Origin: a beta proteobacterium MWH-UniP1
GTDB taxonomy: Bacteria > Pseudomonadota > Gammaproteobacteria > Burkholderiales > Burkholderiaceae_A
Length of the DNA: 64,000 bases
Assembly: GCA_036362785.1 (NCBI GenBank)
Contig: CP143625.1
Coordinates: 1,365,401 to 1,429,400, forward strand
Direction of reading: 5' to 3'
Both the position numbers and the translations under genes were made by a program. Under the pieces are notes generated by a model. It saw only the letters and a list, made by a program, of their open reading frames with translations. It was not told where the DNA came from and did not search any database. Positions 25,189 to 32,960 of this stretch are shown in pieces (the first letter of the stretch is position 1; every line of letters begins with the position of its first letter).

Positions 25189-25233
25189 GAGGTCAAAATA
25201 AATCAGGTCCTGGTGGGGTCGGGGATTCGAACC
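25150..25233. repeat. Copy B of the approximately 84-bp repeat, T-arm-like end
   Basis: This is the partner of 24378-24461 in the same orientation. It ends TGGTGGGGTCGGGGATTCGAACC; on the minus strand this looks like the T-loop and acceptor end of a tRNA or tmRNA, but it is two bases short of a canonical T-stem/acceptor and lacks the rest of the molecule. An ancient attachment-site remnant is one explanation. Confidence 0.6.
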
Positions 25234-25254
25234 ATCTCCTGCTCTCGCTACTGT

Positions 25255-25445
25255 TTACTTTGACGGTACGACGTAGATCGGGTTCGGGTTATAGGGATTG
25301 CCAGCGCCATAAGGGTTGTTGATGCTGTTGGGGTTGTACGGATTACCGGCGCCGTTGGGATTATTGATGCACCGAGGGTCGTACGGACAATTCTGTGCTG
25401 ATGCCGCCCCAGACAGCAGCATTAAAAAATTGCGAGTTTCTTCAT
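25255..25445 (-). pseudogene. Small secreted Asn/Pro/Tyr repeat protein, frameshifted in a T6 tract
   Basis: From ATG 25445 the frame reads MKKLAIF and stops in a run of six T. One more T in that run would continue as LMLLSGAASAQ, giving a perfect signal peptide, then NCPYDPRCINNPNGAGNPYN and two further units of the type NPNSINNPYGAGNPYN, ending IYVVPSK. From ATG 25422 alone the second frame is 55 residues with no usable signal peptide. Such NPYGAGNPY repeat proteins are seen in other Proteobacteria; the function is unknown. A sequencing error or slippage in the homopolymer cannot be excluded. Confidence 0.65.
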
Positions 25446-25453
25446 AGACGGTC

Positions 25454-25918
25454 TTAGTCTACAGCCTGCGCGGTCAAGAAAAGTGACTTCTCAAGCGACG
25501 CAAAGAAGTCTTGATAGGGTTTGGGCTCCGTCACCGGTTTGCGATTGAATTCCGCATTGGCACGAACCGAGGTTTGGGTGGTTCCACGGGCTCGGGCGGT
25601 CACGTTGATTTTTAATTGATACCCCTGCAGCTTGGTAGCGCTTACCGTGCCAAGCGTCTGATCGGCCCGATCGATCACAAACCCAAGGTCTTGTAATGTA
25701 GCAATCACGTTCCTTAAGACCAGGTCTCGATCTGGCGTGTCAAAGGCCCTTGTCTGAATTGATCTAAGCTGCAGCTGGCTTTGGTCGGAATCTAGGATAC
25801 GAGTATCTGTTGTTGCACAACCGCTAAGAATTAGGGTTGATAGACAGGCAACAGCCACACCAAGCCTGACTCTGGGTAGCTTCGTGTCGCTCTTGAATTT
25901 TAAGTTTGCAGTGCTCAT
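25454..25918 (-). CDS. Lipoprotein, third gene of the lipoprotein operon
   Basis: The 154-residue lipoprotein has a hydrophobic segment ending in the lipobox LILSGC (Cys about residue 34). The mature part begins with a polar stretch, then a small alpha/beta domain: LRSIQTRAFDTPDRDLVLRN, QDLGFVIDRADQTLGTVSA, and the C-terminal DFFASLEKSLFLTAQ. The same landmarks occur in the preceding gene, so the two are paralogues from a duplication. It starts four bases before the stop of that gene. I do not recognise a named family. Likely outer-membrane anchored, facing the periplasm. Confidence 0.8.
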   Translation of the reverse strand: MSTANLKFKSDTKLPRVRLGVAVACLSTLILSGCATTDTRILDSDQSQLQLRSIQTRAFDTPDRDLVLRNVIATLQDLGFVIDRADQTLGTVSATKLQGYQLKINVTARARGTTQTSVRANAEFNRKPVTEPKPYQDFFASLEKSLFLTAQAVD

Positions 25919-26439
25919 ATTTTTTGGGCCTCCAGAAATACAGCCTTGGATAGTTTTTCGAAGAACTCGGTATGAAGTTTGGGATCTTCAAGCGTCTCTG
26001 CGAACTGCGTGTTGTCAGTCCGAGTAACAATGCGCTGAAAAGTCGCTCGAACCTGCCATGCGTCCTTAACCTTGTCGGCAGTTGGCAAAACAACGACCGA
26101 GACGCGAATCTTTTGATCTCGACTAATCGCGGTTTGTCCGCCCCCGAGCAATGCAATCAGCACAGCTGCGACCACCTCGCCAGCCTGGGTTGCATCCCGG
26201 TTTTTATTGGCAACAATCAGACCAAGCTTGGTCTCACTACCCTCCAGGGTGAAGCCCAAGTCTTGTATGACCCCACCAACTGCAGTGAGTAAATTTGTTT
26301 CCTGGACCCCCGTAAATTTGCGGGCCTCGACTTGCCTGCGCTCTAGGCTTTTAGGCGAGGTTGCCAACAGGTTCTCGGGCATGGAGACACACCCGACAAG
26401 GGACAACGCTACAAAGCCTGCTATCAGCTTTTTCATCAT
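25915..26439 (-). CDS. Lipoprotein, second gene of the lipoprotein operon
   Basis: The 174-residue lipoprotein starts MMKKLIAGFVALSLVGC (lipobox SLVGC, Cys 17). The mature domain has VEARKFTGVQETNLLTAVGG and IQDLGFTLEGSETKLGLIVA, then a Gly/Ala-rich hydrophobic stretch (VVAAVLIALLGGG, near residues 88-100), beta-rich IRVSVVVLP, and FFEKLSKAVFLEAQ at the end. The first and last blocks align with the downstream gene. Its start overlaps the stop of the BamE-like gene by one base. The function is unknown. Confidence 0.8.
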   Translation of the reverse strand: MMKKLIAGFVALSLVGCVSMPENLLATSPKSLERRQVEARKFTGVQETNLLTAVGGVIQDLGFTLEGSETKLGLIVANKNRDATQAGEVVAAVLIALLGGGQTAISRDQKIRVSVVVLPTADKVKDAWQVRATFQRIVTRTDNTQFAETLEDPKLHTEFFEKLSKAVFLEAQKI

Positions 26440-26852
26440 CAGAACCTCGATGTCTGGTAAGCGAAGTCTCTGACTTTGTTGGCCTTGTCAAACTTGATGA
26501 CCACCGTCAACGTTCTTTGCGTGGTCGATGAAGCGCCCGAGCTCCCCCGAACGCCGAGGATCAGAATATTGATGCCCCCCGAGTTGCTCGATTGGGCACT
26601 CTCGGTGGCGATCTTGTCGTAAACCCAGACTTCACGACGTTCCTCGTCTGTCGTGACCATATTGGGCGACCCGAGAACCTCGACGACCTCGGTATTGGTC
26701 ATGCCAACGCGGATTTCTTTTTGAACTCGCCCGACCGTGAGCGCCTTTTCAGACTGCTCGCCACGAACCTGATCCAGGTGGTATCCGGTGTTTTGGCAGC
26801 CAGCGAGCAGAGTCACGGCACCAATTCCTAGTAAAACCCTCAGTTTTTTCAT
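26439..26852 (-). CDS. BamE/SmpA-like small lipoprotein, first gene of the lipoprotein operon
   Basis: The 137-residue lipoprotein (MKKLRVLLGIGAVTLLAGC, Cys 19) has a SmpA/OmlA-like core: VGRVQKEIRVGMTNTEVVEV followed by LGSPNMVTTDEERREVWVYD, typical of the BamE fold with its G-M-T-x-x-x-V helix start. The C-terminal half has a Ser/Gly-rich loop (SNSGGINILILGVRGSSGAS) and TVVIKFDKANKVRDFAYQ. ATG 26852 with GGGAG just upstream is the start. It is unlikely to be the housekeeping BamE: it leads an operon with two paralogous lipoproteins and is divergent from a WYL regulator, 102 bases away. Confidence 0.75.
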   Translation of the reverse strand: MKKLRVLLGIGAVTLLAGCQNTGYHLDQVRGEQSEKALTVGRVQKEIRVGMTNTEVVEVLGSPNMVTTDEERREVWVYDKIATESAQSSNSGGINILILGVRGSSGASSTTQRTLTVVIKFDKANKVRDFAYQTSRF

Positions 26853-26954
26853 AACGCTCTCCCTTCTGATGAATGGAGTTTGTGCGCCCCGGTGTCTCAC
26901 CAGATGAGTCAGCTCTGAAATAAACTGTAGCCTCTATAACTAATAACTGAACAA

Positions 26955-27932
26955 GTGAACCGGACCGAGCGGCTCTATAAAATCCAATCCCTTCTGTCGG
27001 GCAGAAAGTCTGTGCCGATCACCACCTTTTTGGAAGTTCTGGAAGTATCCAGGGCTACTTTTCGAAGGGACCTGGAATACCTGAGAGATCGGCTTAACGC
27101 GCCGATTATCTGGGATCGTGAATCCGATGGTTATCGCCTCCAGGGCGACGGCGCCGGGACAACCTCAAGCTCCCTGCCGGGGCTATGGCTGAGCGATCGG
27201 GAGATCTTAGCCCTGTTGAGCATGATGCAGTTGCTATCCACCCTGGAACCCAACTCGCTAATCGGCAACCAGATCGAGCCGATAAAAAAGCGGCTTCAAA
27301 AGATGCTTGAGACGGGTTGTGTCGACCCCGATGAGCTTGCCAGTCGCGTACGGGTCCTGCCGCTTGCTCGGCGGCCAATAAATGCAGATATTTTCAATGT
27401 CGTGGCTGATGCCCTCTTAACCCGAGAGCGGCTTGAAATCTTTCATTTCAACAAGGGTAACAACAAAGACACAACCCGACAGGTCTCGCCGCAGCAGCTG
27501 ATCTATTACCGAGACAACTGGTATTTGGATGCTTTTTGTCACGACAAAGACGACCTACGCAGTTTCTCCCTTGATGGAATTAAGCAGGCAAAGAAAATCG
27601 ATAGCCCAGCAGTTTCATTGCCGCAAAGCGCACTAAAAGCAGCCTTCGAGGAGACCTACGGAATATTCGCAGGCAAGAAAAAGAAGGTCGCCAAACTTAA
27701 GTTCACGCCGTTTCGGGCCAGATGGGTGTCCACCGAGATCTGGCACCCAGAGCAGAAATCGTCTTTTGACCAAGAGGGAAACTATTTGCTTGAGATCCCA
27801 TACGGTGATGAGCGCGAACTGATCTTGGACATTCTTCGTCAGGGCGCGGATTGCGAAGTCTTATCCCCAGACACACTGCGACTCGAAGTCGTTCAACGGC
27901 TCAAGGCGGCCCTTAAATCCTATAAAAATTAA
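26955..27932 (+). CDS. WYL-domain transcriptional regulator (YafY-like)
   Basis: The 325-residue protein has an N-terminal HTH (LYKIQSLLSGRKSVPITTFLEV and SRATFRRDLEYLRDRL, residues about 6-50) and a central WYL domain whose core lies near QVSPQQLIYYRDNWYLDAFC (about 177-196), then a WCX-like C-terminal part. Such regulators sense nucleic acid or small ligands and often repress phage-defence or stress genes. The start is a GTG at 26955. It is divergent from the lipoprotein operon and upstream of a beta-barrel gene and the type IC restriction operon, so any of these may be its target. Confidence 0.88.
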   Translation: MNRTERLYKIQSLLSGRKSVPITTFLEVLEVSRATFRRDLEYLRDRLNAPIIWDRESDGYRLQGDGAGTTSSSLPGLWLSDREILALLSMMQLLSTLEPNSLIGNQIEPIKKRLQKMLETGCVDPDELASRVRVLPLARRPINADIFNVVADALLTRERLEIFHFNKGNNKDTTRQVSPQQLIYYRDNWYLDAFCHDKDDLRSFSLDGIKQAKKIDSPAVSLPQSALKAAFEETYGIFAGKKKKVAKLKFTPFRARWVSTEIWHPEQKSSFDQEGNYLLEIPYGDERELILDILRQGADCEVLSPDTLRLEVVQRLKAALKSYKN

Positions 27933-28004
27933 CATGACAGTCTCACTTGTTGAGATTGGCTCAAGTCAAAGATGACGACTCCTTAACCTTGAAAAGGAGT
28001 TCAG

Positions 28005-28622
28005 ATGAAAAAGTATCTGGTTGCAGTTGGCATCATGGCCGCGACCGCCTCGACGGCTTTTGCCCAGGCTAGCCAAAATAGAACGGCGTTTTATATGGGC
28101 GTATCTGCGGGGCAAACCAAGATTGATACCGGCGTATCTGGTCTTACTGGCACAGCCTCACTAGACGAATCCGACACCGGTTACAAAATTTTCGGCGGCT
28201 TCAAATTAGACGACATTTGGAGCGCCGAGCTGCAGTATGCAGATTTTGGCACTGCTTCGTTAAAAGGAAATAACGGAGATCGGTTTACTTTCGAGGGAAC
28301 TCAGTATCAATTCACTGCTGACAACGTTAACCTGTCCGTGAAAGCGAAATCATTTGGCGCCGCAATTGTTGCGGGATACGACGTGACAAAAGTAGTCCGG
28401 CCCTATGCAAAGCTAGGTCTGCACCGCTGGGACTCAGACGCTACGATCTCTTCGAGTGCTGGGAACGCCTCGCTTTCAGACAGCGGTACAGATCCTTTTT
28501 ATGGGGTTGGCATTCAATTTTCAATCACGGGCCAATTAGCCGCGCGAGTGGAGGCCGAGCACTACAAGTACGACAGTGAGAAAGCTCAGCTCATCTCTGT
28601 GGGACTGATGTATAGATTCTAA
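28005..28622 (+). CDS. Outer-membrane beta-barrel protein (OmpA-like transmembrane domain)
   Basis: The 205-residue protein has a signal peptide (MKKYLVAVGIMAATASTAFA, cleavage before QAS) and alternating amphipathic strands of an eight-stranded porin-like barrel: FYMGVSAGQTKID, GYKIFGGFKLDDIWSAELQY, RPYAKLGLHRWD and FYGVGIQFSITGQLAARVE. It ends in LISVGLMYRF with terminal Phe, the signal recognised by the BAM complex. No peptidoglycan-binding domain follows. A strong AAAAGGAG site lies upstream and an intrinsic terminator right after. Its role is unknown; it may belong with the neighbouring lipoproteins. Confidence 0.85.
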   Translation: MKKYLVAVGIMAATASTAFAQASQNRTAFYMGVSAGQTKIDTGVSGLTGTASLDESDTGYKIFGGFKLDDIWSAELQYADFGTASLKGNNGDRFTFEGTQYQFTADNVNLSVKAKSFGAAIVAGYDVTKVVRPYAKLGLHRWDSDATISSSAGNASLSDSGTDPFYGVGIQFSITGQLAARVEAEHYKYDSEKAQLISVGLMYRF

Positions 28623-28628
28623 GTTTTG

Positions 28629-28664
28629 CCGGGGGGGGAGCTAGACACCCTGCCCCCCCCTTTT
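28629..28664 (+). terminator. Terminator after the beta-barrel gene
   Basis: A GGGGGGG run (28631-28638) pairs with CCCCCCC (28653-28660) around a loop of about 14-17 bases, followed by TTTT. It starts 7 bases after the stop codon. Confidence 0.75.
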
Positions 28665-28738
28665 CCACTTGGCAAAGCCCGCTCTGTCGCCCTTTTGGTA
28701 CCTAGGCCCGGAAGTGCCTGTTCTGGTTAAAGGTCGGG

Positions 28739-28987
28739 CTATGTCATGTAAGGCGGTAGCTGTGGCTCACCCAAGAGCACTTCTGGCCCGCGTTGGGTCG
28801 AAATACGGACCGCAACACATTCGTCGTCGATGATCGCCTGCTTGAGTTCAGTGGCGGTTCGGCAAAAGATGACCCTGCGATCACACTCTCCGCATAGCCG
28901 AATGCGCTCGTCAGCCGTCGGAGTAAGCGAATCCCAGATCTTGGGGCACTTGAATTTGAATTCACAGTTACGGATTTCTGTATTCAT
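28739..28987 (-). CDS. Small cysteine-rich protein of a widespread uncharacterised family
   Basis: The 82-residue protein contains five cysteines in the first half, in the order NCEFKFKCPKIWDSL, RIRLCGECDRRVIFC, plus a later DDECVAV. The pattern with CPK-x-W, a central CxxC and VxFC recurs in hypothetical proteins of many phyla as I remember them, and suggests a zinc or metal knuckle. ATG 28987 starts at the conserved region, and the open frame upstream of it is not supported. It stands alone on the minus strand between the barrel gene and the restriction operon. Function unknown. Confidence 0.7.
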   Translation of the reverse strand: MNTEIRNCEFKFKCPKIWDSLTPTADERIRLCGECDRRVIFCRTATELKQAIIDDECVAVRISTQRGPEVLLGEPQLPPYMT

Positions 28988-29117
28988 TTTTCTGAACTTA
29001 CCCTTACCCAGTCTCACCGGATGAGCCTGGGTTGCCGTAGGATGGCCTGTTCCGTCACTATTGGACTGGATTGCCCCAAATTCCGTTAAACTGGAATCTC
29101 TATAAAGATTACAGTCA

Positions 29118-29324
29118 ATGAACGACCAAATAAAGCCCGCCATGACCGTCCGCGACGTTGCGGCCTTCCTGGCCGTAGACGAGAAAACGATCTACCGCCT
29201 AGCCCAACAAGGGAAGCTACCCGGCTTTAAAGTCGCGGGTACGTGGAGGTTTCAGATGCCGGACATTCAAGGGTGGATAGACGAGCAGAAGAGACTTCAA
29301 GGCAAGCCCCGCCCAAGTCTCTGA
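29118..29324 (+). CDS. Excisionase/AlpA-type helix-turn-helix protein
   Basis: The 68-residue protein is a single winged HTH of the excisionase (MerR-like) type: [20 protein letters not shown] then [16 protein letters not shown] and [12 protein letters not shown]. It begins 239 bases before the hsdM start and ends 32 bases before it, in the same direction, so it may regulate the restriction operon or be a left-over of the element that carried it. No integrase is found near it. Confidence 0.85.
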   Translation: MNDQIKPAMTVRDVAAFLAVDEKTIYRLAQQGKLPGFKVAGTWRFQMPDIQGWIDEQKRLQGKPRPSL

Positions 29325-29356
29325 TCCACGAGCCAACAAAAAACAATAGAACTGAG

Positions 29357-30922
29357 ATGACAAACACATCAAGCCAATCCCAACGCGCCGAACTTCAACG
29401 GCGAATCTGGCAAATCGCCAATGATGTGCGTGGTGCAGTTGACGGCTGGGATTTCAAGCAATACGTGCTGGGCACCCTGTTCTATCGCTTTATCAGCGAA
29501 AACTTCGCCAGTTATATTGAAGGTGGTGACGACAGCGTCAACTATGCCCGGTTACCCGATAGCGTCATCACCCCGGAGGTCAAAGATGACGCCATCAAGA
29601 CAAAGGGTTACTTCATCTACCCAAGCCAGATGTTCGTCAATGTCGCGGCTAACGCCAACAGTAACGAAAGCCTAAACACCGAACTGGCCAACATCTTCGC
29701 TGCCATTGAGGCGTCTGCCAACGGTTACCCATCAGAGCGCGATATCAAAGGCCTGTTTGCTGACTTCGATACCACCAGCAACCGGCTGGGCAATACCGTC
29801 AAAGACAAAAACGCTCGCCTGGCTTCGGTGCTCAAGGGTGTGGCAGAACTGGACTTTGGCGACTTCGATGCCAGCCACATCGACCTGTTCGGTGATGCCT
29901 ATGAATTCCTGATTTCCAACTACGCTGCCAACGCGGGTAAGTCTGGGGGCGAATTTTTCACGCCCCAGCAGGTCTCCAAGCTGATCGCCCGGCTGGCCAT
30001 GCACGGGCAAAGCAGTATCAACAAGATTTACGATCCCGCCTGCGGTTCAGGCTCGCTATTGCTGCAAGCCAAGAAGCAGTTTGATGCCCACATCATCGAG
30101 GACGGCTTTTTTGGCCAGGAACTCAACCACACCACCTATAACCTGGCGCGGATGAACATGTTCCTGCACAACGTGAACTACGACAAGTTCAATATTCAGC
30201 TGGGCGACACGCTTATTACGCCGAACTTTGGTGACGACAAACCGTTCGACGCTATCGTTTCCAATCCGCCGTATTCGGTAAGGTGGATCGGCAGCGATGA
30301 CCCCACCCTCATCAACGACGAGCGCTTTGCCCCGGCCGGTGTGCTGGCACCCAAATCCAAGGCCGACTTTGCCTTCGTGTTGCACGCGCTTAGTTACCTA
30401 TCGGCCAAAGGCCGTGCGGCCATTGTTTGCTTTCCGGGCATTTTCTATCGGGGTGGCGCGGAGCAGAAGATCCGCCAGTACTTAGTCGACAACAACTATG
30501 TTGAGAGCGTGATTTCGCTTGCCCCCAACCTGTTCTTTGGCACCAGCATCGCCGTGAGCATTTTGGTGCTGTCCAAACACAAAACCGACACCAACACGCA
30601 GTTCATTGACGCCAGCGGACTCTTCAAGAAAGAGACCAATAACAACACTCTGCTGGATACGCATATCGATGAAATCATGGCGGCGTTCGGCAGCAAGGCG
30701 AACATCGAACATTTCGCTCAGTCCGTTCCGTTCGAAAAAGTCGCTGCCAACGACTACAACCTGTCTGTCAGCAGCTATGTAGAGGCCAAGGACAACCGCG
30801 AAGTGGTGGACATTGCCCAGCTCAATGCTGAGCTCAAAATTACAGTGGCAAAAATTGACCAGCTGCGCAAAGACATTGACGCGATCGTGGCCGAGATTGA
30901 AGGTGATGAACGAGAGGTATGA
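29357..30922 (+). CDS. hsdM: Type I restriction-modification DNA methyltransferase subunit (type IC)
   Basis: HsdM transfers a methyl group from S-adenosylmethionine to adenine in the target set by HsdS. It has the N-terminal HsdM helical domain ([40 protein letters not shown]), the AdoMet motif [12 protein letters not shown] near residue 227 and the N6-adenine motif SNPPY near 303. At 521 residues it matches EcoR124I-type (IC) HsdM in length and N-terminal sequence as I know it. ATG 29357 follows a GAGA-type site. The stop overlaps the hsdS start (ATGA). Confidence 0.95.
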   Translation: MTNTSSQSQRAELQRRIWQIANDVRGAVDGWDFKQYVLGTLFYRFISENFASYIEGGDDSVNYARLPDSVITPEVKDDAIKTKGYFIYPSQMFVNVAANANSNESLNTELANIFAAIEASANGYPSERDIKGLFADFDTTSNRLGNTVKDKNARLASVLKGVAELDFGDFDASHIDLFGDAYEFLISNYAANAGKSGGEFFTPQQVSKLIARLAMHGQSSINKIYDPACGSGSLLLQAKKQFDAHIIEDGFFGQELNHTTYNLARMNMFLHNVNYDKFNIQLGDTLITPNFGDDKPFDAIVSNPPYSVRWIGSDDPTLINDERFAPAGVLAPKSKADFAFVLHALSYLSAKGRAAIVCFPGIFYRGGAEQKIRQYLVDNNYVESVISLAPNLFFGTSIAVSILVLSKHKTDTNTQFIDASGLFKKETNNNTLLDTHIDEIMAAFGSKANIEHFAQSVPFEKVAANDYNLSVSSYVEAKDNREVVDIAQLNAELKITVAKIDQLRKDIDAIVAEIEGDEREV

Positions 30923-32106
30923 GCAGCATGAAATTTTTGGAAAAGCTGCTGGATGGGGTGACGGTTGAGTGGAAGAAGCTCGGCACAGTGACTAAAACCG
31001 TGACGGCACCCTCAAAACTGAAAAGCCAATCCTATCGCGCCACAGGGAAGCTTCCAATCATTGATCAGGGGATAGAGTTTATTGCTGGTTACACTGATGA
31101 AGATGTAACTCCCGTTCAAGCCGGAAAATATATAATTTTTGGTGATCACTCTGAGCATATCAAGTACGTAGATTTTCCTTTTGTCCAAGGCGCTGATGGA
31201 CTAAAAATTCTAATTCCGTTGTCGGCAAATGCCAGATATATCTACCATGCCTTTCTGAACTTTTATACAAAGGAATTGAGCTACAAACGGCATTGGGCCA
31301 CAGCGCAGCAGACCTTAATCCCCATTCACTGCCCAGACAACCCAAAAAAATCGCTTGAAATCCAAACCGAAATCGTCCGTATTTTGGACGCATTTACCGA
31401 ACTTACAGCCGAACTTACAGCCGAACTTACAGCCCGCAAAAAGCAATATAACTTCTACCGCGACCAGTTGTTGAGTTTTGAAGATGGGGCCGTGGACAAG
31501 TTGCCTATGGGGCACCCTTCAGTGGGTGAGTTCATTCGAGGTGGTGGTTTGCAGAAGAAGGATTTTGCGGATCAAGGCGTTGGATGCATTCATTACGGAC
31601 AAATTTACACTTATTACGGAACGAGCACTGAAAAGACGAAATCCTTCGTCTCTGAGGAGTTTTTCAAGAAGGCGCGAAAAGCCAAAACTGGTGACTTAGT
31701 TATTGCCACGACCAGTGAAAATGACGAAGACGTTTGCAAGGCTGTCGCATGGTTAGGAGATAAGGAAATTGCTGTCAGCAGTGATGCTTGTATTTACCGA
31801 CATAAGCTCAACCCAAAATTCGTTTCATACTTCTTTCAAACCGAGCAATTTCAGAAACAAAAAAGGCAACATATTACGGGTACAAAAGTACGAAGGGTGA
31901 ATGCAGACGACCTTGCTAAATTACTAATACCGATTCCTTCGCTAGACGAGCAAGCCCGAATCGTCGCCATCCTTGATAAATTCGACGCGCTGACGAACTC
32001 GATCACCGAAGGCCTGCCCCGCGAAATCGAACTACGACAAAAGCAGTACGCTTATTATCGCGACCTATTGTTGAGTTTTCCGAAACCGCAAGGGGTGGCC
32101 GCATGA
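30919..32106 (+). CDS. hsdS: Type I restriction-modification specificity subunit (type IC)
   Basis: HsdS fixes the bipartite DNA target. The 395-residue protein has target-recognition domain 1 (about 15-145), the central conserved helix [20 protein letters not shown] followed by [16 protein letters not shown] (about 154-190), recognition domain 2 (about 200-335), and a distal conserved helix that ends [15 protein letters not shown]. The central spacer carries three 12-bp repeats, the hallmark of EcoR124I/EcoDXXI-type HsdS. Its recognition-domain DNA is visibly more AT-rich than hsdM and hsdR, as expected for swapped domains. It overlaps hsdM and the BRO-N gene by four bases each. Confidence 0.95.
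   Translation: MSSMKFLEKLLDGVTVEWKKLGTVTKTVTAPSKLKSQSYRATGKLPIIDQGIEFIAGYTDEDVTPVQAGKYIIFGDHSEHIKYVDFPFVQGADGLKILIPLSANARYIYHAFLNFYTKELSYKRHWATAQQTLIPIHCPDNPKKSLEIQTEIVRILDAFTELTAELTAELTARKKQYNFYRDQLLSFEDGAVDKLPMGHPSVGEFIRGGGLQKKDFADQGVGCIHYGQIYTYYGTSTEKTKSFVSEEFFKKARKAKTGDLVIATTSENDEDVCKAVAWLGDKEIAVSSDACIYRHKLNPKFVSYFFQTEQFQKQKRQHITGTKVRRVNADDLAKLLIPIPSLDEQARIVAILDKFDALTNSITEGLPREIELRQKQYAYYRDLLLSFPKPQGVAA
31399..31434 (+). repeat. Three 12-bp tandem repeats in the hsdS spacer
   Basis: The unit GAACTTACAGCC occurs three times without a mismatch and encodes ELTA each time. In EcoR124I-family enzymes a gain or loss of one such unit (TAEL) changes the spacing between the two half-sites recognised and so the specificity. 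The perfect identity of the units makes slippage likely here too. Confidence 0.95.
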
Positions 32107-32960
32107 GCGACGCACAACGCAAAATCAAATTGTTTGAATCACAAACCATCCGTTCGCATTGGGATGCAGAGACGGAAGAATGGTTTTTTTCCGTGGTAGA
32201 TGTGGTGGCAGCCCTGACGGATAGCGTTAATCCAACGGATTATCTTAAAAAATTGCGCAAGCGTGATGCGCTTTTAGGTGAGTACCTGGGGACAAATTGT
32301 CCCCAGGTAGCCATGCAAACCGACAGTGGCAAGATGCGCAAGACCCTTGCTGCCAGCACTGAGCAACTGCTGCGTATTGTCCAATCCATACCATCCAAAA
32401 AAGCCGAACCCTTCAAGCTCTGGCTGGCGGAGGTGGGCCGCGAGCGCCTGGATCAGCTGCAGGACCCGGAACTGTCTATTGAGCAGGCCATGGTCGACTA
32501 TAAGCGCCTGGGCTATTCCGATAACTGGATCAATCAACGGCTTAAAAGTATCGAGATTCGCAAGGAACTCACCGACGAATGGAAAAAGCACGGCCTGCAA
32601 GAGGGGCCAGAGTTCGCCTTTTTAACCGATGTCATCTACAAGACATGGGCGGATAAATCAGCCAAGGAATACAAACAGTTTAAGGGCCTGAAGAAGGAAA
32701 ATCTGCGCGACAACATGACCAACAATGAGTTGGTGCTGAGCATGCTGGCGGAACTGTCCACCAAGGAAATCTCGGAAACATTGCAGCCCCAGACGCTGGA
32801 CGACCACGAGGACGTGGCCAAGCGCGGTGGTGGCGTTGCGAAACAGGCAAGACTGAAGCTGGAAGCCGAAACGGGCAAAAAGGTGATTAGCCCGCAAAAT
32901 GCCAAGCAGATTCGGGCCCTGAGTCAGGCAAAAACCAAAAAGCCAGAGGGTCGGGCGTGA
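32103..32960 (+). CDS. BRO-N domain protein inside the type I restriction operon
   Basis: The 285-residue protein begins with a BRO-N/antirepressor-like domain: [32 protein letters not shown], then [12 protein letters not shown] and, after a variable piece, [20 protein letters not shown] and [17 protein letters not shown]. The C-terminal half is helical, includes [19 protein letters not shown] and [20 protein letters not shown], and ends basic. This two-part layout resembles DinD-type (DNA-damage-inducible) proteins. It overlaps hsdS and hsdR by four bases each, so it is translated with the restriction subunits. Possible roles are control of restriction or sensing of DNA damage; none is demonstrated. 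Confidence 0.8.
   Translation: MSDAQRKIKLFESQTIRSHWDAETEEWFFSVVDVVAALTDSVNPTDYLKKLRKRDALLGEYLGTNCPQVAMQTDSGKMRKTLAASTEQLLRIVQSIPSKKAEPFKLWLAEVGRERLDQLQDPELSIEQAMVDYKRLGYSDNWINQRLKSIEIRKELTDEWKKHGLQEGPEFAFLTDVIYKTWADKSAKEYKQFKGLKKENLRDNMTNNELVLSMLAELSTKEISETLQPQTLDDHEDVAKRGGGVAKQARLKLEAETGKKVISPQNAKQIRALSQAKTKKPEGRA

Noticed and set aside
25211-25233. A real tRNA or tmRNA gene at the T-arm-like sequence
   Set aside because: No D-arm, anticodon arm or acceptor partner can be found on the 5' side, and the 3' end is two bases short of the canonical length.
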